NCBI GenBank assembly: GCA_005879245.1
Contig: VBLA01000008.1
Coordinates: 1-10,042, forward strand
From: Deltaproteobacteria bacterium
Lineage (GTDB): Bacteria > Desulfobacterota > Binatia > DP-6
Direction: 5' to 3'
Length of the DNA: 10,042 nucleotides
In this document: positions 1 to 8,369 of the stretch, in pieces
Numbering within the stretch: the first letter of the stretch is position 1
How the letters are laid out: each line of letters opens with the position of its first letter
Notes under the pieces: generated by a model
Seen by the model: only the letters and a program-made list of their open reading frames with translations
The model's database searches: none
Told to the model about the DNA's origin: nothing
Made by a program: the position numbers and the translations under genes

Positions 1-1785
1 GACGCGGCGGAGAAGGGCAACATCGCCCTCATCGGTCAGCTCGACCCGCGACGGGGCGAGGAGTTCACCCTCGGCCTGGCCTTCGGCAATAGCCTGCACC
101 ACGCGGCGACCACCCTGCTGCAGTCGCTCGGCTTTCCCTTCGCCGAGCACCGGGAGCGCTTCATCGAGCAGTGGAAACGCGCGTGCCGCCACCTCGTGCC
201 CCTGGCGGGCGCGAGCGGTGACGGCGGGCGCCTCTATCGGGCGAGCCATCGCGTGCTTCTCGCCCACGAGGACAAGACGTATCCCGGCGCGATGATCGCG
301 TCGCTCAGCATCCCGTGGGGCGAGACGAAGGGCGACGACGACCTGGGCGGGTATCACCTCGTCTGGACACGGGACATGGTGAACAGCACGACCGGACTCC
401 TGGCGGCCGGCAACACGGAGACGCCGCTCCGGGCGCTCATCTACCTCGCGTGCTCCCAGCGACCGGACGGGGGATTCCACCAGAACTTCTGGATCGACGG
501 GGAGCCCTACTGGCGGGGGATCCAGCTCGACGAGGTGGCGTTCCCGATCCTTCTCGCCTGGCAGCTGCACGAAGCCAGGGCGCTGCGCGACTTCGATCCC
601 TATCCGATGGTGCTGCGCGCCGCCGGCTACCTGATGCGCGAGGGGCCGGTCACGCCGCAGGAGCGCTGGGAGGAGAACAGCGGCTACTCGCCCTCGACGC
701 TCGCGTCGAGCATCGCCGCGCTCACCTGCGCGGCCTGCCTCGCCCGTGAACGCGGCGAGGAGGCGACTGCCGCGTTCGTCGCGCGCTATGCCGACTTCCT
801 CGCGAGCCACGTCGAGGCCTGGACCGTCACGACCGACGGCTCGCTGGTCCCCGGTATTCGGCGGCACTTCATCCGGATCCGACCCGTGGACCCGAACGAC
901 CCCGAGCCCGACGAAGACCCCGACCGCGGCGTCCTGACGATCCGCAACCGGCCTCCCGGCGAGCGCACCGAGTTCCCGGCCAAGGAGGTCGTCGATGCGG
1001 GATTCCTCGAGCTCGTCCGATATGGGATCTTGAAGCCGGGTCAGACGATCGTGGAGGATTCGCTGCGCGTGGTGGACGCGACGCTCAAAGTGGAGACGCC
1101 CTTCGGCCCGTGCTGGCGTCGGTACAACCACGATGGCTACGGGCAGCGCGACGACGGCGGGCCGTTCGACGGCTGGGGGCGGGGCCGGGCCTGGCCGCTC
1201 CTCACCGGCGAGCGCGGACACCACGAGCTCGCCGCCGGGCGCGACGTCGGCCCGTATCTTCGCGCCATGGAGGGTTTCGCCACCGCGGCGGGGTTGCTCC
1301 CGGAGCAGGTGTGGGACGCGCCCGACCGACCCGCGGTCCGCATGCGTCTCGGTCGGCCGACGGGGTCGGCGATGCCGCTCATGTGGGCGCATGCCGAGTA
1401 CGTGAAGCTCCTCCGCTCAGCGCACGAGGGCCGGGTGTTCGACCGTATCCCCGCGGTCGCCGAGCGCTACCAGGGCGCGGGTCGCCCGCAGCCGATCGAG
1501 GTCTGGAGCTTCAAGCGGCGGGCGCGCGCGGTGCGTCCGGAGGCGATCCTGCGCATCCAGGCGGGGGGCGCGTTCCGCCTGCGATGGACCGCCGACGAGT
1601 GGGCCGTCGTCACGGACACCCCCTCGACGTCCACGGCGCTCGGCATCGACGTCGTGGACATCCCGATTCCGCGCGACCAGATCGCTCCGATCCGCTTCAC
1701 GTTCTTCTGGCCCCAGGCCGACCGCTGGGAGGGTCGCGATTTCGTGGTCAACGTCGAGAGGAGGAGCGGATGCAACTCGGGATGA
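1..1785 (+). CDS. Glucoamylase (glucan 1,4-alpha-glucosidase), GH15 family, 5' partial
   Basis: The frame is open from base 1, so the true start lies upstream; 594 residues are visible. The first ~65 residues ([10 protein letters not shown], then FTLGLAFG) look like the end of the beta-sandwich domain that precedes the catalytic domain in bacterial glucoamylases and glucodextranases. The (alpha/alpha)6 catalytic domain follows, with [15 protein letters not shown] (Asp at window residue 125), LLPEQVWD (Glu 435, the likely general acid) and MWAHAEYVK (Glu 466, the likely general base). A beta-rich C-terminal module of ~100 residues ends in [18 protein letters not shown]. Family members hydrolyse alpha-1,4 (and some alpha-1,6) glucosidic bonds from non-reducing ends, releasing glucose. 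Secretion cannot be judged because the N-terminus is missing. Its 3' end overlaps gnd by 16 bases, placing it in the pentose phosphate operon. A glucodextranase specificity, or less likely a GH15 trehalase, is possible. Confidence 0.93.
   Translation, partial: DAAEKGNIALIGQLDPRRGEEFTLGLAFGNSLHHAATTLLQSLGFPFAEHRERFIEQWKRACRHLVPLAGASGDGGRLYRASHRVLLAHEDKTYPGAMIASLSIPWGETKGDDDLGGYHLVWTRDMVNSTTGLLAAGNTETPLRALIYLACSQRPDGGFHQNFWIDGEPYWRGIQLDEVAFPILLAWQLHEARALRDFDPYPMVLRAAGYLMREGPVTPQERWEENSGYSPSTLASSIAALTCAACLARERGEEATAAFVARYADFLASHVEAWTVTTDGSLVPGIRRHFIRIRPVDPNDPEPDEDPDRGVLTIRNRPPGERTEFPAKEVVDAGFLELVRYGILKPGQTIVEDSLRVVDATLKVETPFGPCWRRYNHDGYGQRDDGGPFDGWGRGRAWPLLTGERGHHELAAGRDVGPYLRAMEGFATAAGLLPEQVWDAPDRPAVRMRLGRPTGSAMPLMWAHAEYVKLLRSAHEGRVFDRIPAVAERYQGAGRPQPIEVWSFKRRARAVRPEAILRIQAGGAFRLRWTADEWAVVTDTPSTSTALGIDVVDIPIPRDQIAPIRFTFFWPQADRWEGRDFVVNVERRSGCNSG
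1759..1764 (+). promoter_or_regulatory. Shine-Dalgarno site for gnd
   Basis: A perfect AGGAGG lies inside the last codons of the glucoamylase gene, 5 bases before the ATG at 1770. It fixes the gnd start and shows that ribosomes can load on gnd de novo even though the two reading frames overlap by 16 bases. It is the strongest ribosome binding site seen in the operon. Confidence 0.8.
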
Positions 1786-2789
1786 TCGGTCTCGGGCGCA
1801 TGGGGGCCAACATGGTACGGCGCCTCATGCGCGGTGGCCACGAGTGCGTCGTGCACGATGCGGTGCCGGCCCCGATTCAAGCCCTCGCCCGTGAGGGCGC
1901 GGTCGGTGCCGATTCGCTGGACGACCTCGTGCGACGCCTTCGGCCGCCGCGCGTCCTCTGGCTCATGGTGCCCGCAGCGGTCGTCGACTCGACGCTCGAC
2001 GACCTCGCGTCGCGCCTCGCCGCGGGCGACGTCGTCGTCGACGGGGGGAACTCCTACTACCGCGACGACATCGAGCGCGCCAAGCGGCTCGCGGCGCGGC
2101 GCCTCCACTACGTCGACTGCGGGACGAGCGGCGGCGTGTGGGGGGCCGAGCGCGGCTACTGCCTCATGATCGGCGGGGAGCGCGACGTCGTCGAGCGTCT
2201 CGATCCGCTGTTCGCAACGCTCGCGCCGGGCACCGGGTCGATCGGCCCCACCCCGGGACGTGAGCGGCGCGCCGGCACCGCCGAGCGGGGCTATCTCCAC
2301 TGCGGCCCGAGCGGCGCCGGTCACTTCGTGAAGATGGTGCACAACGGCATCGAGTACGGGCTGATGGCGGCCTACGCCGAGGGCCTGAACATCCTGCGGC
2401 ACGCGAACGTCGGGAAGCGCCCCCCAGCGGCGGACGCGGAGACCACGCCGCTCCGCAACCCGGAGTACTACCAGTACGATCTCGACCTGGCCGACATCAC
2501 GGAAGTGTGGCGGCGCGGCAGCGTGATCGCCTCGTGGCTCCTCGATCTGACCGCCGCCGCGCTCGCCCGCGACTCGACGCTCGTGAGCTTCACTGGCCGG
2601 GTGTCGGACTCGGGCGAGGGGCGCTGGACGCTCGACGCGGCGATCGACGAAGCCGTGCCCGCGCACGTCCTCGCCGCCGCGCTCCTCGAGCGCTTCGCCT
2701 CGCGGGGCGAGGCCGACTTCCAGGATCGGGTGCTCTCCGCCATGCGGTTCGAGTTCGGTGGGCACGTGGAGAAGGGACCGCGGACATGA
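1770..2789 (+). CDS. gnd: 6-phosphogluconate dehydrogenase, decarboxylating, short (GndA/YqeC-like) type
   Basis: The 339-residue protein oxidatively decarboxylates 6-phosphogluconate to ribulose 5-phosphate. Its length fits the short bacterial class (about 300-350 residues) rather than the ~470-residue E. coli type. The N-terminal Rossmann fold has GLGRMGANM at residues 7-15. Further family motifs are [10 protein letters not shown], the substrate-site CGTSGGVWG, and [19 protein letters not shown] with the expected catalytic Lys188 and Asn192. The all-helical C-terminal domain carries EVWRRGSVI and GEGRWT. The residue at the end of the second strand is Asp30 (VVHDA), where NADP-binding members usually carry a small or basic pocket, so an NAD+ preference is inferred. 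The start at 1770 is supported by a perfect AGGAGG 5 bases upstream. The stop overlaps the zwf start in ATGA. Confidence 0.95.
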   Translation: MQLGMIGLGRMGANMVRRLMRGGHECVVHDAVPAPIQALAREGAVGADSLDDLVRRLRPPRVLWLMVPAAVVDSTLDDLASRLAAGDVVVDGGNSYYRDDIERAKRLAARRLHYVDCGTSGGVWGAERGYCLMIGGERDVVERLDPLFATLAPGTGSIGPTPGRERRAGTAERGYLHCGPSGAGHFVKMVHNGIEYGLMAAYAEGLNILRHANVGKRPPAADAETTPLRNPEYYQYDLDLADITEVWRRGSVIASWLLDLTAAALARDSTLVSFTGRVSDSGEGRWTLDAAIDEAVPAHVLAAALLERFASRGEADFQDRVLSAMRFEFGGHVEKGPRT

Positions 2790-4171
2790 GCGTGGCCCGC
2801 TGCGACGCGCTCGTCTTCTTCGGCGCGACCGGCGATCTTGCCTACAAGAAGATCTTCCCGGCGCTGCATGCGATGGCGCGCCGCGGCCACCTGGACGTTC
2901 CCGTCGTCGGCGTCGCCAGGACGGGCTGGACCCTCGAGCGTCTCCGGGCGCGCGCCCGGGAGAGCATCGAGCGCCACGGCGGCGGTGTCGACGAGGCGGT
3001 GTTCGCGCGCTTCGTGAGCCGGCTCCGCTTCGTCGGCGGTGACTACGGGGACGATGCCACCTACGCCGGCCTCCGGAAGGCCCTCGGTGACACGGCGCGG
3101 CCGCTCCACTACCTCGCCATCCCGCCGAGCCTGTTCGCAACGGTGGTCGAGGGGCTGGCCCGTTCGGGATGTGCCCACGGCGCGCGCGTGGTTCTGGAGA
3201 AGCCGTTCGGGCGCGACCTGCCGTCGGCGCAGGCTCTGAACGCGACGCTCCACCGGGTGTTCGACGAGTCGGCGATCTTCCGCATCGATCACTACCTGGG
3301 GAAGGAGCCGGTGCAGAACCTCCTCCTCTTCCGCTTTGCCAACACATTCCTCGAGCCGATCTGGAATCGCCACTACGTGGAGAGCGTCCAGATCACCATG
3401 GCCGAGCGCTTCGGCGTCGAGGGGCGGGGGCAGTTCTACGAGGAGGCCGGCGCCATCCGTGACGTGATCCAGAACCACATGCTCCAGGTGGTAGGCTTCC
3501 TCGCCATGGAGCCGCCGGCGACCACGTACCACGAGGCGATCCGCGACGAGCAGGTGAAGGTCTTCCGGATGATCGAGCCCCTCAAGGCTGAGGACTTGGT
3601 GCGGGGGCAGTTCCGCGGCTACCGACAGGAAGCGGGTGTGGCCCCCGACTCGACGGTCGAGACGTTCGCCGCCGTCCGGCTTCACATCGACTCCTGGCGC
3701 TGGGACGGTGTCCCGTTCTTCATCCGGGCGGGAAAATGCCTGGCCACGACCACCACCGAGGTGCTGGTCACGCTGCGGCGGCCGCCGCTCAGCAAGCTCT
3801 GCCCGAACGAGACGAACTACGTGCGCTTCCGCTTGAGCCCGGACGTGACGATCGCGATCGGCGCGCGCGTGAAGCGCCCGGGCGAGCAGATGACGACCGA
3901 CCCGACCGAGCTCCGGGTGGTCCACCAGCCGGACGGGGAGGAGATGGACGCCTACGAGCGCCTGCTCGGCGATGCCATGGCCGGTGACGCGACGCTCTTC
4001 GCGCGCCAGGACAGCGTCGAGGCGGCATGGGCGATCGTGCAGCCGATCCTCGGTGGCGTGACCCCGATCTACATCTACGAGCCCGGCAGCTGGGGGCCGG
4101 CCGAGGCGGCGCCGCTCGCGGCCGAGGTCGGCGGCTGGCACTCACCCGATGGCGCACCGGAGGGAACATGA
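2786..4171 (+). CDS. zwf: Glucose-6-phosphate 1-dehydrogenase
   Basis: This 461-residue cytosolic enzyme oxidises glucose 6-phosphate to 6-phosphogluconolactone, the entry step of the oxidative pentose phosphate pathway. The N-terminal dinucleotide-binding loop is [10 protein letters not shown] (residues 13-22), and Arg45 in GVART sits where NADP phosphate contacts are made in characterised enzymes. The active-site signature RIDHYLGKE gives Asp168, His169 and Lys173. The catalytic-base His231 lies in [10 protein letters not shown], 62 residues after His169, the same spacing as H178/H240 in the Leuconostoc enzyme. The C-terminal domain has the conserved FIRAGKCL and ends in [12 protein letters not shown]. 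The protein appears complete, with no break. The start ATG at 2786 overlaps the gnd stop, preceded by a weak purine-rich stretch (about 2768-2777). The stop overlaps the tal start. Neither lactonase nor OpcA lies beside it. Confidence 0.97.
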   Translation: MSVARCDALVFFGATGDLAYKKIFPALHAMARRGHLDVPVVGVARTGWTLERLRARARESIERHGGGVDEAVFARFVSRLRFVGGDYGDDATYAGLRKALGDTARPLHYLAIPPSLFATVVEGLARSGCAHGARVVLEKPFGRDLPSAQALNATLHRVFDESAIFRIDHYLGKEPVQNLLLFRFANTFLEPIWNRHYVESVQITMAERFGVEGRGQFYEEAGAIRDVIQNHMLQVVGFLAMEPPATTYHEAIRDEQVKVFRMIEPLKAEDLVRGQFRGYRQEAGVAPDSTVETFAAVRLHIDSWRWDGVPFFIRAGKCLATTTTEVLVTLRRPPLSKLCPNETNYVRFRLSPDVTIAIGARVKRPGEQMTTDPTELRVVHQPDGEEMDAYERLLGDAMAGDATLFARQDSVEAAWAIVQPILGGVTPIYIYEPGSWGPAEAAPLAAEVGGWHSPDGAPEGT

Positions 4172-5253
4172 ACGGCACACGACGGCTGCACGACGCCGGC
4201 CAGAGCATCTGGCTCGACAACATCACACGCGGTCTCCTCCGGAGTGGAGGTCTCCGCCGGTACATCGAGGAGTTCTCGGTCACCGGTCTCACCTCGAACC
4301 CGACCATCTTTGACCACGCGATCCGCAGCGGCGCGGAGTACGACCCGGCCATCCGCGAGAAGCTGCGCACGGGCCGGGCGGGGGAGGCGCTCTTCTTCGA
4401 CCTGGCGCTCGAGGATCTGACCCAGGCGGCCGATCTCTTCCGCCCGATCCACGAGCTGACGAACCGCGTCGACGGCTGGGTGTCGCTCGAGCTCTCGCCG
4501 ACGCTCGCTTACGACACGCCGGGGTCGGTGACGGCGGCCAAGGAGCTCCATGCGCGGGCGGAGCGGCCGAATCTGTTCATCAAGATCCCCGGGACCCGCG
4601 AGGGCGTGCCGGCGATCGAGGAGGCGATCTTCGCCGGCGTCCCGGTGAACGTGACGCTCCTCTTCTCGCGCGAGCAGTACCTCGCCGCGGCCGAGGCGTA
4701 CGTCCGGGGGATCGAGCGACGCGTCGCGGCGGGGCTGAACGCCCACGTCCCCTCCGTCGCGTCGCTCTTCGTCAGCCGCTGGGACGCGGCGGTGGGCGAC
4801 CGCGTGCCGCCCGCGCTGCGGGGGCGTCTTGGGATCGCGGTGGCGAAGCGGACGTACAGGGCCTACCGCGATCTTCTCGCCTCGGACCGCTGGCTCCGGC
4901 TGCTGAACCGGGGCGCCCGCTCGCAGCGCCTCCTCTGGGCGAGCACGGGAACGAAGGACCCGAAGATGTCCGACCTGCTCTATATCGTCGGGCTCGCCGC
5001 CCCGCACACGATCAACACGATGCCGGAGAAGACGCTTCTCGCGCTCGCCGACCACGGCGAGCTCGGCGCCCCGCTCGCGCGCGACGGCGGAGACGCCGAG
5101 GAGGTCATCGGCCGTTTCCGGGAAGCCAGCATCGACGTCGACGCGCTCGCCGCGAAGCTGCAGGAGGAGGGCGCGGCCGCCTTCGTCAAGTCGTGGGAGG
5201 ACCTCCTCGCCTGCCTCGCGGAGAAGTCCGAGACCCTCCGGAAGGCTGGCTGA
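4168..5253 (+). CDS. tal: Transaldolase
   Basis: The 361-residue protein transfers a dihydroxyacetone unit between sedoheptulose 7-phosphate and glyceraldehyde 3-phosphate in the non-oxidative pentose phosphate pathway. Both family signatures are present: GLTSNPTIF (residues 40-48) and [11 protein letters not shown], whose Lys139 is the Schiff-base lysine. [29 protein letters not shown] and [10 protein letters not shown] follow in the usual order. The length fits the ~360-residue bacterial class, also found as the N-terminal half of natural transaldolase/phosphoglucose isomerase fusions; here the two are separate adjacent genes two bases apart. The start ATG at 4168 overlaps the zwf stop in ATGA and has GGAG 5 bases upstream. 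The sequence is intact end to end. Confidence 0.96.
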   Translation: MNGTRRLHDAGQSIWLDNITRGLLRSGGLRRYIEEFSVTGLTSNPTIFDHAIRSGAEYDPAIREKLRTGRAGEALFFDLALEDLTQAADLFRPIHELTNRVDGWVSLELSPTLAYDTPGSVTAAKELHARAERPNLFIKIPGTREGVPAIEEAIFAGVPVNVTLLFSREQYLAAAEAYVRGIERRVAAGLNAHVPSVASLFVSRWDAAVGDRVPPALRGRLGIAVAKRTYRAYRDLLASDRWLRLLNRGARSQRLLWASTGTKDPKMSDLLYIVGLAAPHTINTMPEKTLLALADHGELGAPLARDGGDAEEVIGRFREASIDVDALAAKLQEEGAAAFVKSWEDLLACLAEKSETLRKAG

Positions 5254-5255
5254 CC

Positions 5256-5525
5256 ATGGCGACGCGCATCTCGCCGCTCCACGAGCGCACAGCCTGGAAG
5301 GCGCTCCGGGCGCACCACGCCGAGATGCGCGACGTCCACCTCCGCACGCTCTTCGCGGAAGACCCCGGTCGCGGCGAGCGCTTCATGGCCGAGGGCGCCG
5401 GCCTCTACCTCGACTACTCCAAGAATCGGATCACGGACGAGACGCTCCGCCTCCTCCCCCGCCTGGCCCACGATGGCTCCACCAACGCACTCATCCGGGG
5501 CTTCCGGAGGCTCGCGGGACGATGA
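5256..5525 (+). pseudogene. pgi: Glucose-6-phosphate isomerase remnant with large in-frame internal deletion
   Basis: The 89-residue reading frame joins two ends of phosphoglucose isomerase, normally about 550 residues. Residues 8-71 match the family N-terminus ([35 protein letters not shown]). Residues 72-89 ([18 protein letters not shown]) match the family's extreme C-terminus, E. coli Pgi ending in a closely similar HDSSTNGLINRYK stretch. Everything between is absent, including both SIS-type sugar-binding domains and all catalytic residues, so this product cannot isomerise glucose 6-phosphate. The loss is about 460 residues (~1.4 kb) and leaves the frame open. The start lies 2 bases after the tal stop, with a weak GGAAGG 10 bases upstream. 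The stop still overlaps the glk start in ATGA, showing that the native 3' end is retained. An assembly collapse is as likely as a real deletion. Confidence 0.88.
5463..5474 (+). other. Deletion junction in pgi
   Basis: The switch from N-terminal to C-terminal Pgi sequence falls between codons for Leu70-Ala71 and His72-Asp73. The exact break cannot be placed without an intact relative, because Ala71 could belong to either side. The missing length is a multiple of three. Confidence 0.75.
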
Positions 5526-6380
5526 GCGGGGCGCGGCCAGACCTGCTCCTCGCGGGGGACGTGGGTGCGACCAAGACGAACCTGACCCTCTACACGGCTG
5601 CGGATGGCGTGCTGACGGCCGTCGTCGAGACGCACTTCATGAACGAGGGGTATCGGGGTCTCGAGGACGTCGTGCGGGCCTTTCTCCGCGACCGTGCCGA
5701 CGTTCCCGTGGCGGCCTGCTTCGGGGTTGCCGGGCCCGTTGCCGACGGCCGCACCCGGATGCCGAACCTCGGCTGGGTGATCGACGCACCCGCCCTGGGA
5801 CGGGTGCTCGCGCTCGAGCGCGTGGTCCTCCTGAACGACCTCGAGGCGACGGCCCACGGCATCGCGACGCTCCCTCCCGACCAGCTGAAGGTCCTGAATC
5901 CGGGCGCCCCCGTCGTCGGGGGAAACGCCGCGCTCATCGCGGCCGGGACCGGCCTCGGCGAAGCCCTGCTCTACTGGGACGGGACGCGCCACCGCGTCTG
6001 CGCGTCCGAGGGCGGCCACGCCGACTTCGGACCACGCAACGCCGCGGAGATCGCGATCCTCGTCCGGCTGATGGAGCGTTTCGGGCACGTCAGCTGGGAA
6101 CGCGTCGTCTCGGGTCCCGGGCTCCTTCGTGTCGGCCTATGGGGCCGAGGCGGGGAACCTCGCGCTGAAGGCGCTCGCTACCGGCGGGGTGTACGTCGGC
6201 GGCGGCATCGCGCCCAAGATCCTGACGAGGATCGCCGACGGGACGTTCATGCGCGCGTTCACGGACAAGGGTCGCTTCTCCGAGTGGCTGGGCCGCATCC
6301 CCGTGAGGGTCATCCTCGACCCGAAGACCGCGCTCCGGGGCGCCGCCGCCTACCTCGCTGGCATGGGGGCTCGCGCATGA
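5522..6380 (+). pseudogene. glk: Glucokinase, broken by an internal frameshifting deletion
   Basis: Glucokinase phosphorylates glucose to glucose 6-phosphate with ATP, linking the upstream glucoamylase to Zwf. From the ATG at 5522, 201 residues read as the bacterial glucokinase (Glk, PF02685-type) N-terminal part: AGDVGATKTN phosphate loop (11-20), FGVAGPVADG, NDLEA with catalytic Asp106, AAGTGLGEAL, EGGHADFGPR and SGPGL. At about 6120 the homology jumps to another frame (first base of codons at 6120), giving FVSAYGAEAGNLALKALATGG, then GGGIAPKIL, and ending in KTALRGAAAYLAGMG at the stop 6378-6380. About 86 residues remain on that side. The segment between SGPGL and FVSAYGAEAG, some 40-60 residues in relatives, is missing, and its length must be 2 modulo 3. 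The start overlaps the pgi stop and the stop overlaps the tkt start. Confidence 0.9.
6115..6126 (+). other. Deletion junction and frameshift in glk
   Basis: The N-terminal frame reads Ser-Gly-Pro-Gly-Leu through 6124. The C-terminal frame is recognisable from the Phe codon at 6126, and probably from the Ser codon at 6123. The join lies in a GGGCTCC stretch that could serve as a short shared sequence between the two original flanks, but only an intact relative can show this. Confidence 0.7.
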
Positions 6381-8369
6381 CGAAGGACCTCGATCAGCTG
6401 TGCGTCAATACGATTCGCACGCTCGCGATCGACGCCGTGCAGCAGGCGAACTCGGGTCATCCCGGGACACCGATGGGGATGGCGCCGCTCGCCTACTGCC
6501 TCTGGCAGCGCGTCCTCCGCTTCGATCCCGCGGATCCGATCTGGCCGAACCGCGACCGCTTCGTCCTCTCGGCCGGGCACGCCTCGATGCTTCTCTACGC
6601 GCTCCTCCACCTGACCGGCACGAAGGCGGTGGACGCCCACTACGAGGTGCCGGGCGAACCGTCCGTGACGCTCGACGACATCCGCCACTTCCGGCAGCTC
6701 GACAGCAAGTGCCCGGGGCATCCCGAGTACCGCTGGACCTCCGGCGTGGAGACGACCACCGGTCCCCTCGGCCAGGGGGTCGCGACGAGCGTCGGGATGG
6801 CGATCGCCGCCCGGTGGCTGGCCGTGCACTTCAACCGGCCGGACTTCTCGATGTTCGACTACGACGTCTACGCCCTCGCCGGCGACGGCGACATGATGGA
6901 GGGTCTCTCGGGCGAGGCGGCCTCGCTGGCGGGCCATCTCCGCCTCGCAAATCTGTGCTGGTTCTACGACAACAACCACGTGACGATCGAGGGCTCCACG
7001 GCGCTCGCCTTCAGCGAGGACGTCGCGGCGCGCTTCCTCGGCTACGGCTGGAACGTCACGCGTGTCGGTGATGCCAACGACCTCACGCTCCTCGAGCGGG
7101 CGATCGGCACGTTCCGCGTGTGCCCCGACCGGCCGACGCTCGTCATCGTTGACAGCCACATCGGCTACGGAGCCCCCCACAAGCAGGACACGAGTGCGGC
7201 GCACGGCGAGCCACTCGGCGAGGACGAGGTCCGACTCGCCAAGCGCGCCTACGGCTGGCCGGAGGACGCGAAGTTCCTCGTTCCCGACGGGGTGTACGAG
7301 CATTTTCAACGGGGCATCGGCGCGCGCGGACGGGCGCTCCGGATGGACTGGGTGGCGCGATTCGAGCGCTACGGGAGGGTGCATCCCGAGCTCGCCGACC
7401 GGCTCCATCGCATGCAGCAGCGGGAGCTGCCCGAGGGCTGGGACCGCGGGCTGCCGCGCTTCGCGCCCGACGCGAAGGGCGTCGCCGGACGGGACGCATC
7501 CGCCAAGGTGCTGAACGTGCTCGCGGAGAACGTGCCGTGGCTGCTCGGCGGCTCGGCGGACCTGGCGCCGTCGACCAAGACCCGGCTCACGTTCGAGGGC
7601 GCCGGCGACCTCGAGCCGGAGACCCCGGGCGGCCGGAACCTCCACTACGGCATCCGCGAGAACGCCATGGCGCGCGATCCGTCTCGCCGCGATCATGGAG
7701 ATTCCGGTCATCCACGTCTTCACGCACGACTCGATCGGCGTCGGCGAGGACGGCCCCACGCACCAGCCGGTCGAGCACCTCGCCTCGCTGCGGGCCATCC
7801 CGGGTCTCATCACGCTCCGCCCGGCCGATGCGAACGAGGTCGTCGAGGCGTGGCGGGTCATCATGGCGCTGCGGCACGATCCCGTCGTGCTCGTCCTCTC
7901 GCGGCAGGCGATGCCGACGATCGACCGGTCGCGCTACGCGCCCGCGTCGGGGCTCGCGCAGGGCGCCTACGTCCTCGCCGACCCGGTGCGCGGTGAGCCG
8001 GATCTCCTCCTGCTCGCGACGGGCAGCGAGGTAGCGCTCTGTCTGGCGGCGTTCGAGGCCCTCACGGCGGACGGCTTCCGCGTGCGGGTCGTCAGCATGC
8101 CATCCTGGGAGCTCTTCGAGCGGCAGCCGGAAACCTACCGGGAGAGCGTGCTTCCCGCTCGCATCCGGGCCCGTGTCGCCGTCGAGCAGGCGTCGGTGTT
8201 CGGCTGGGACCGCTACGTCGGACCGGCAGGCGAGATCATCGGGATGCGGACGTTCGGGGCGTCGGCGCCCCTGAAGGCACTCCAGACGAAGTTCGGCTTC
8301 ACGCCGGAGCGCGTGGTGCACGCGGCCCGGGAAGCGCTCGCGCGGGCCGGTGTCGCCGAGGGGCGATGA
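6377..8369 (+). pseudogene. tkt: Transketolase, broken by a small frameshifting deletion
   Basis: Transketolase moves two-carbon units between pentose phosphate sugars using thiamine diphosphate (TPP). From the ATG at 6377, 432 residues match the N-terminal and part of the middle domain: SGHPGTPMG with His28, the TPP motif GDGDMMEG (169-176) through N199-N200, SADLAPSTKT, and YGIRENAM with catalytic Glu428. After ~7672 the protein continues in a different frame as AIRLAAIMEIPVIHVF, then THDSIGVGEDGPTHQPVEHL, LSRQAMP, LLATGSEV and the C-terminal domain to 8369. About 28 residues are lost, corresponding to E. coli TktA residues just after FGVREFGM up to AVRMAAL. They include the FLMF segment whose Phe stacks on the aminopyrimidine ring. 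Uncorrected, translation from 6377 would stop at 7996 after ~107 foreign residues. The start overlaps the glk stop and the end overlaps the rpiA start. Confidence 0.92.
7667..7680 (+). other. Deletion junction and frameshift in tkt
   Basis: Upstream reading ends with Ala-Met-Ala at 7664-7672. The downstream frame is recognisable from the Ala-Ile-Arg codons starting at 7674. The missing piece must be 2 modulo 3 in length, about 83 or 86 bases by comparison with the E. coli enzyme as remembered. The GCGCGCG run across the join makes the exact breakpoint ambiguous. Confidence 0.75.

Noticed and set aside
1467..4141. Long minus-strand open frames (about 626 and 557 residues) opposite gnd and zwf
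   Set aside because: They are Arg/Pro/Gly-rich with no recognisable domain and lie antisense to well-conserved genes. High G/C at third codon positions removes stop codons from the opposite strand, so they are composition shadows.
6100..7700. Programmed ribosomal frameshifting in glk or tkt
   Set aside because: No slippery sequence or adjacent structure is evident, and a frameshift would not explain the missing conserved residues.
5522..7996. A single open frame joining glucokinase to transketolase, about 824 residues, resembling a bifunctional fusion
   Set aside because: The stretch 6125-6376 in this frame is Arg/Gly-rich nonsense, while the glucokinase C-terminus is plainly encoded in another frame and ends in its own stop overlapping the tkt ATG. 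The link exists only because the deletion shifted frame 2 past the glk stop.
7667..8369. Natural two-subunit (split) transketolase with a second gene starting at the ATG at 7695
   Set aside because: About 28 conserved residues between the pieces are encoded nowhere, and no ribosome binding site was recognised before 7695. Residues AIRLAAI upstream of that ATG are also homologous, so the ATG is an internal methionine.
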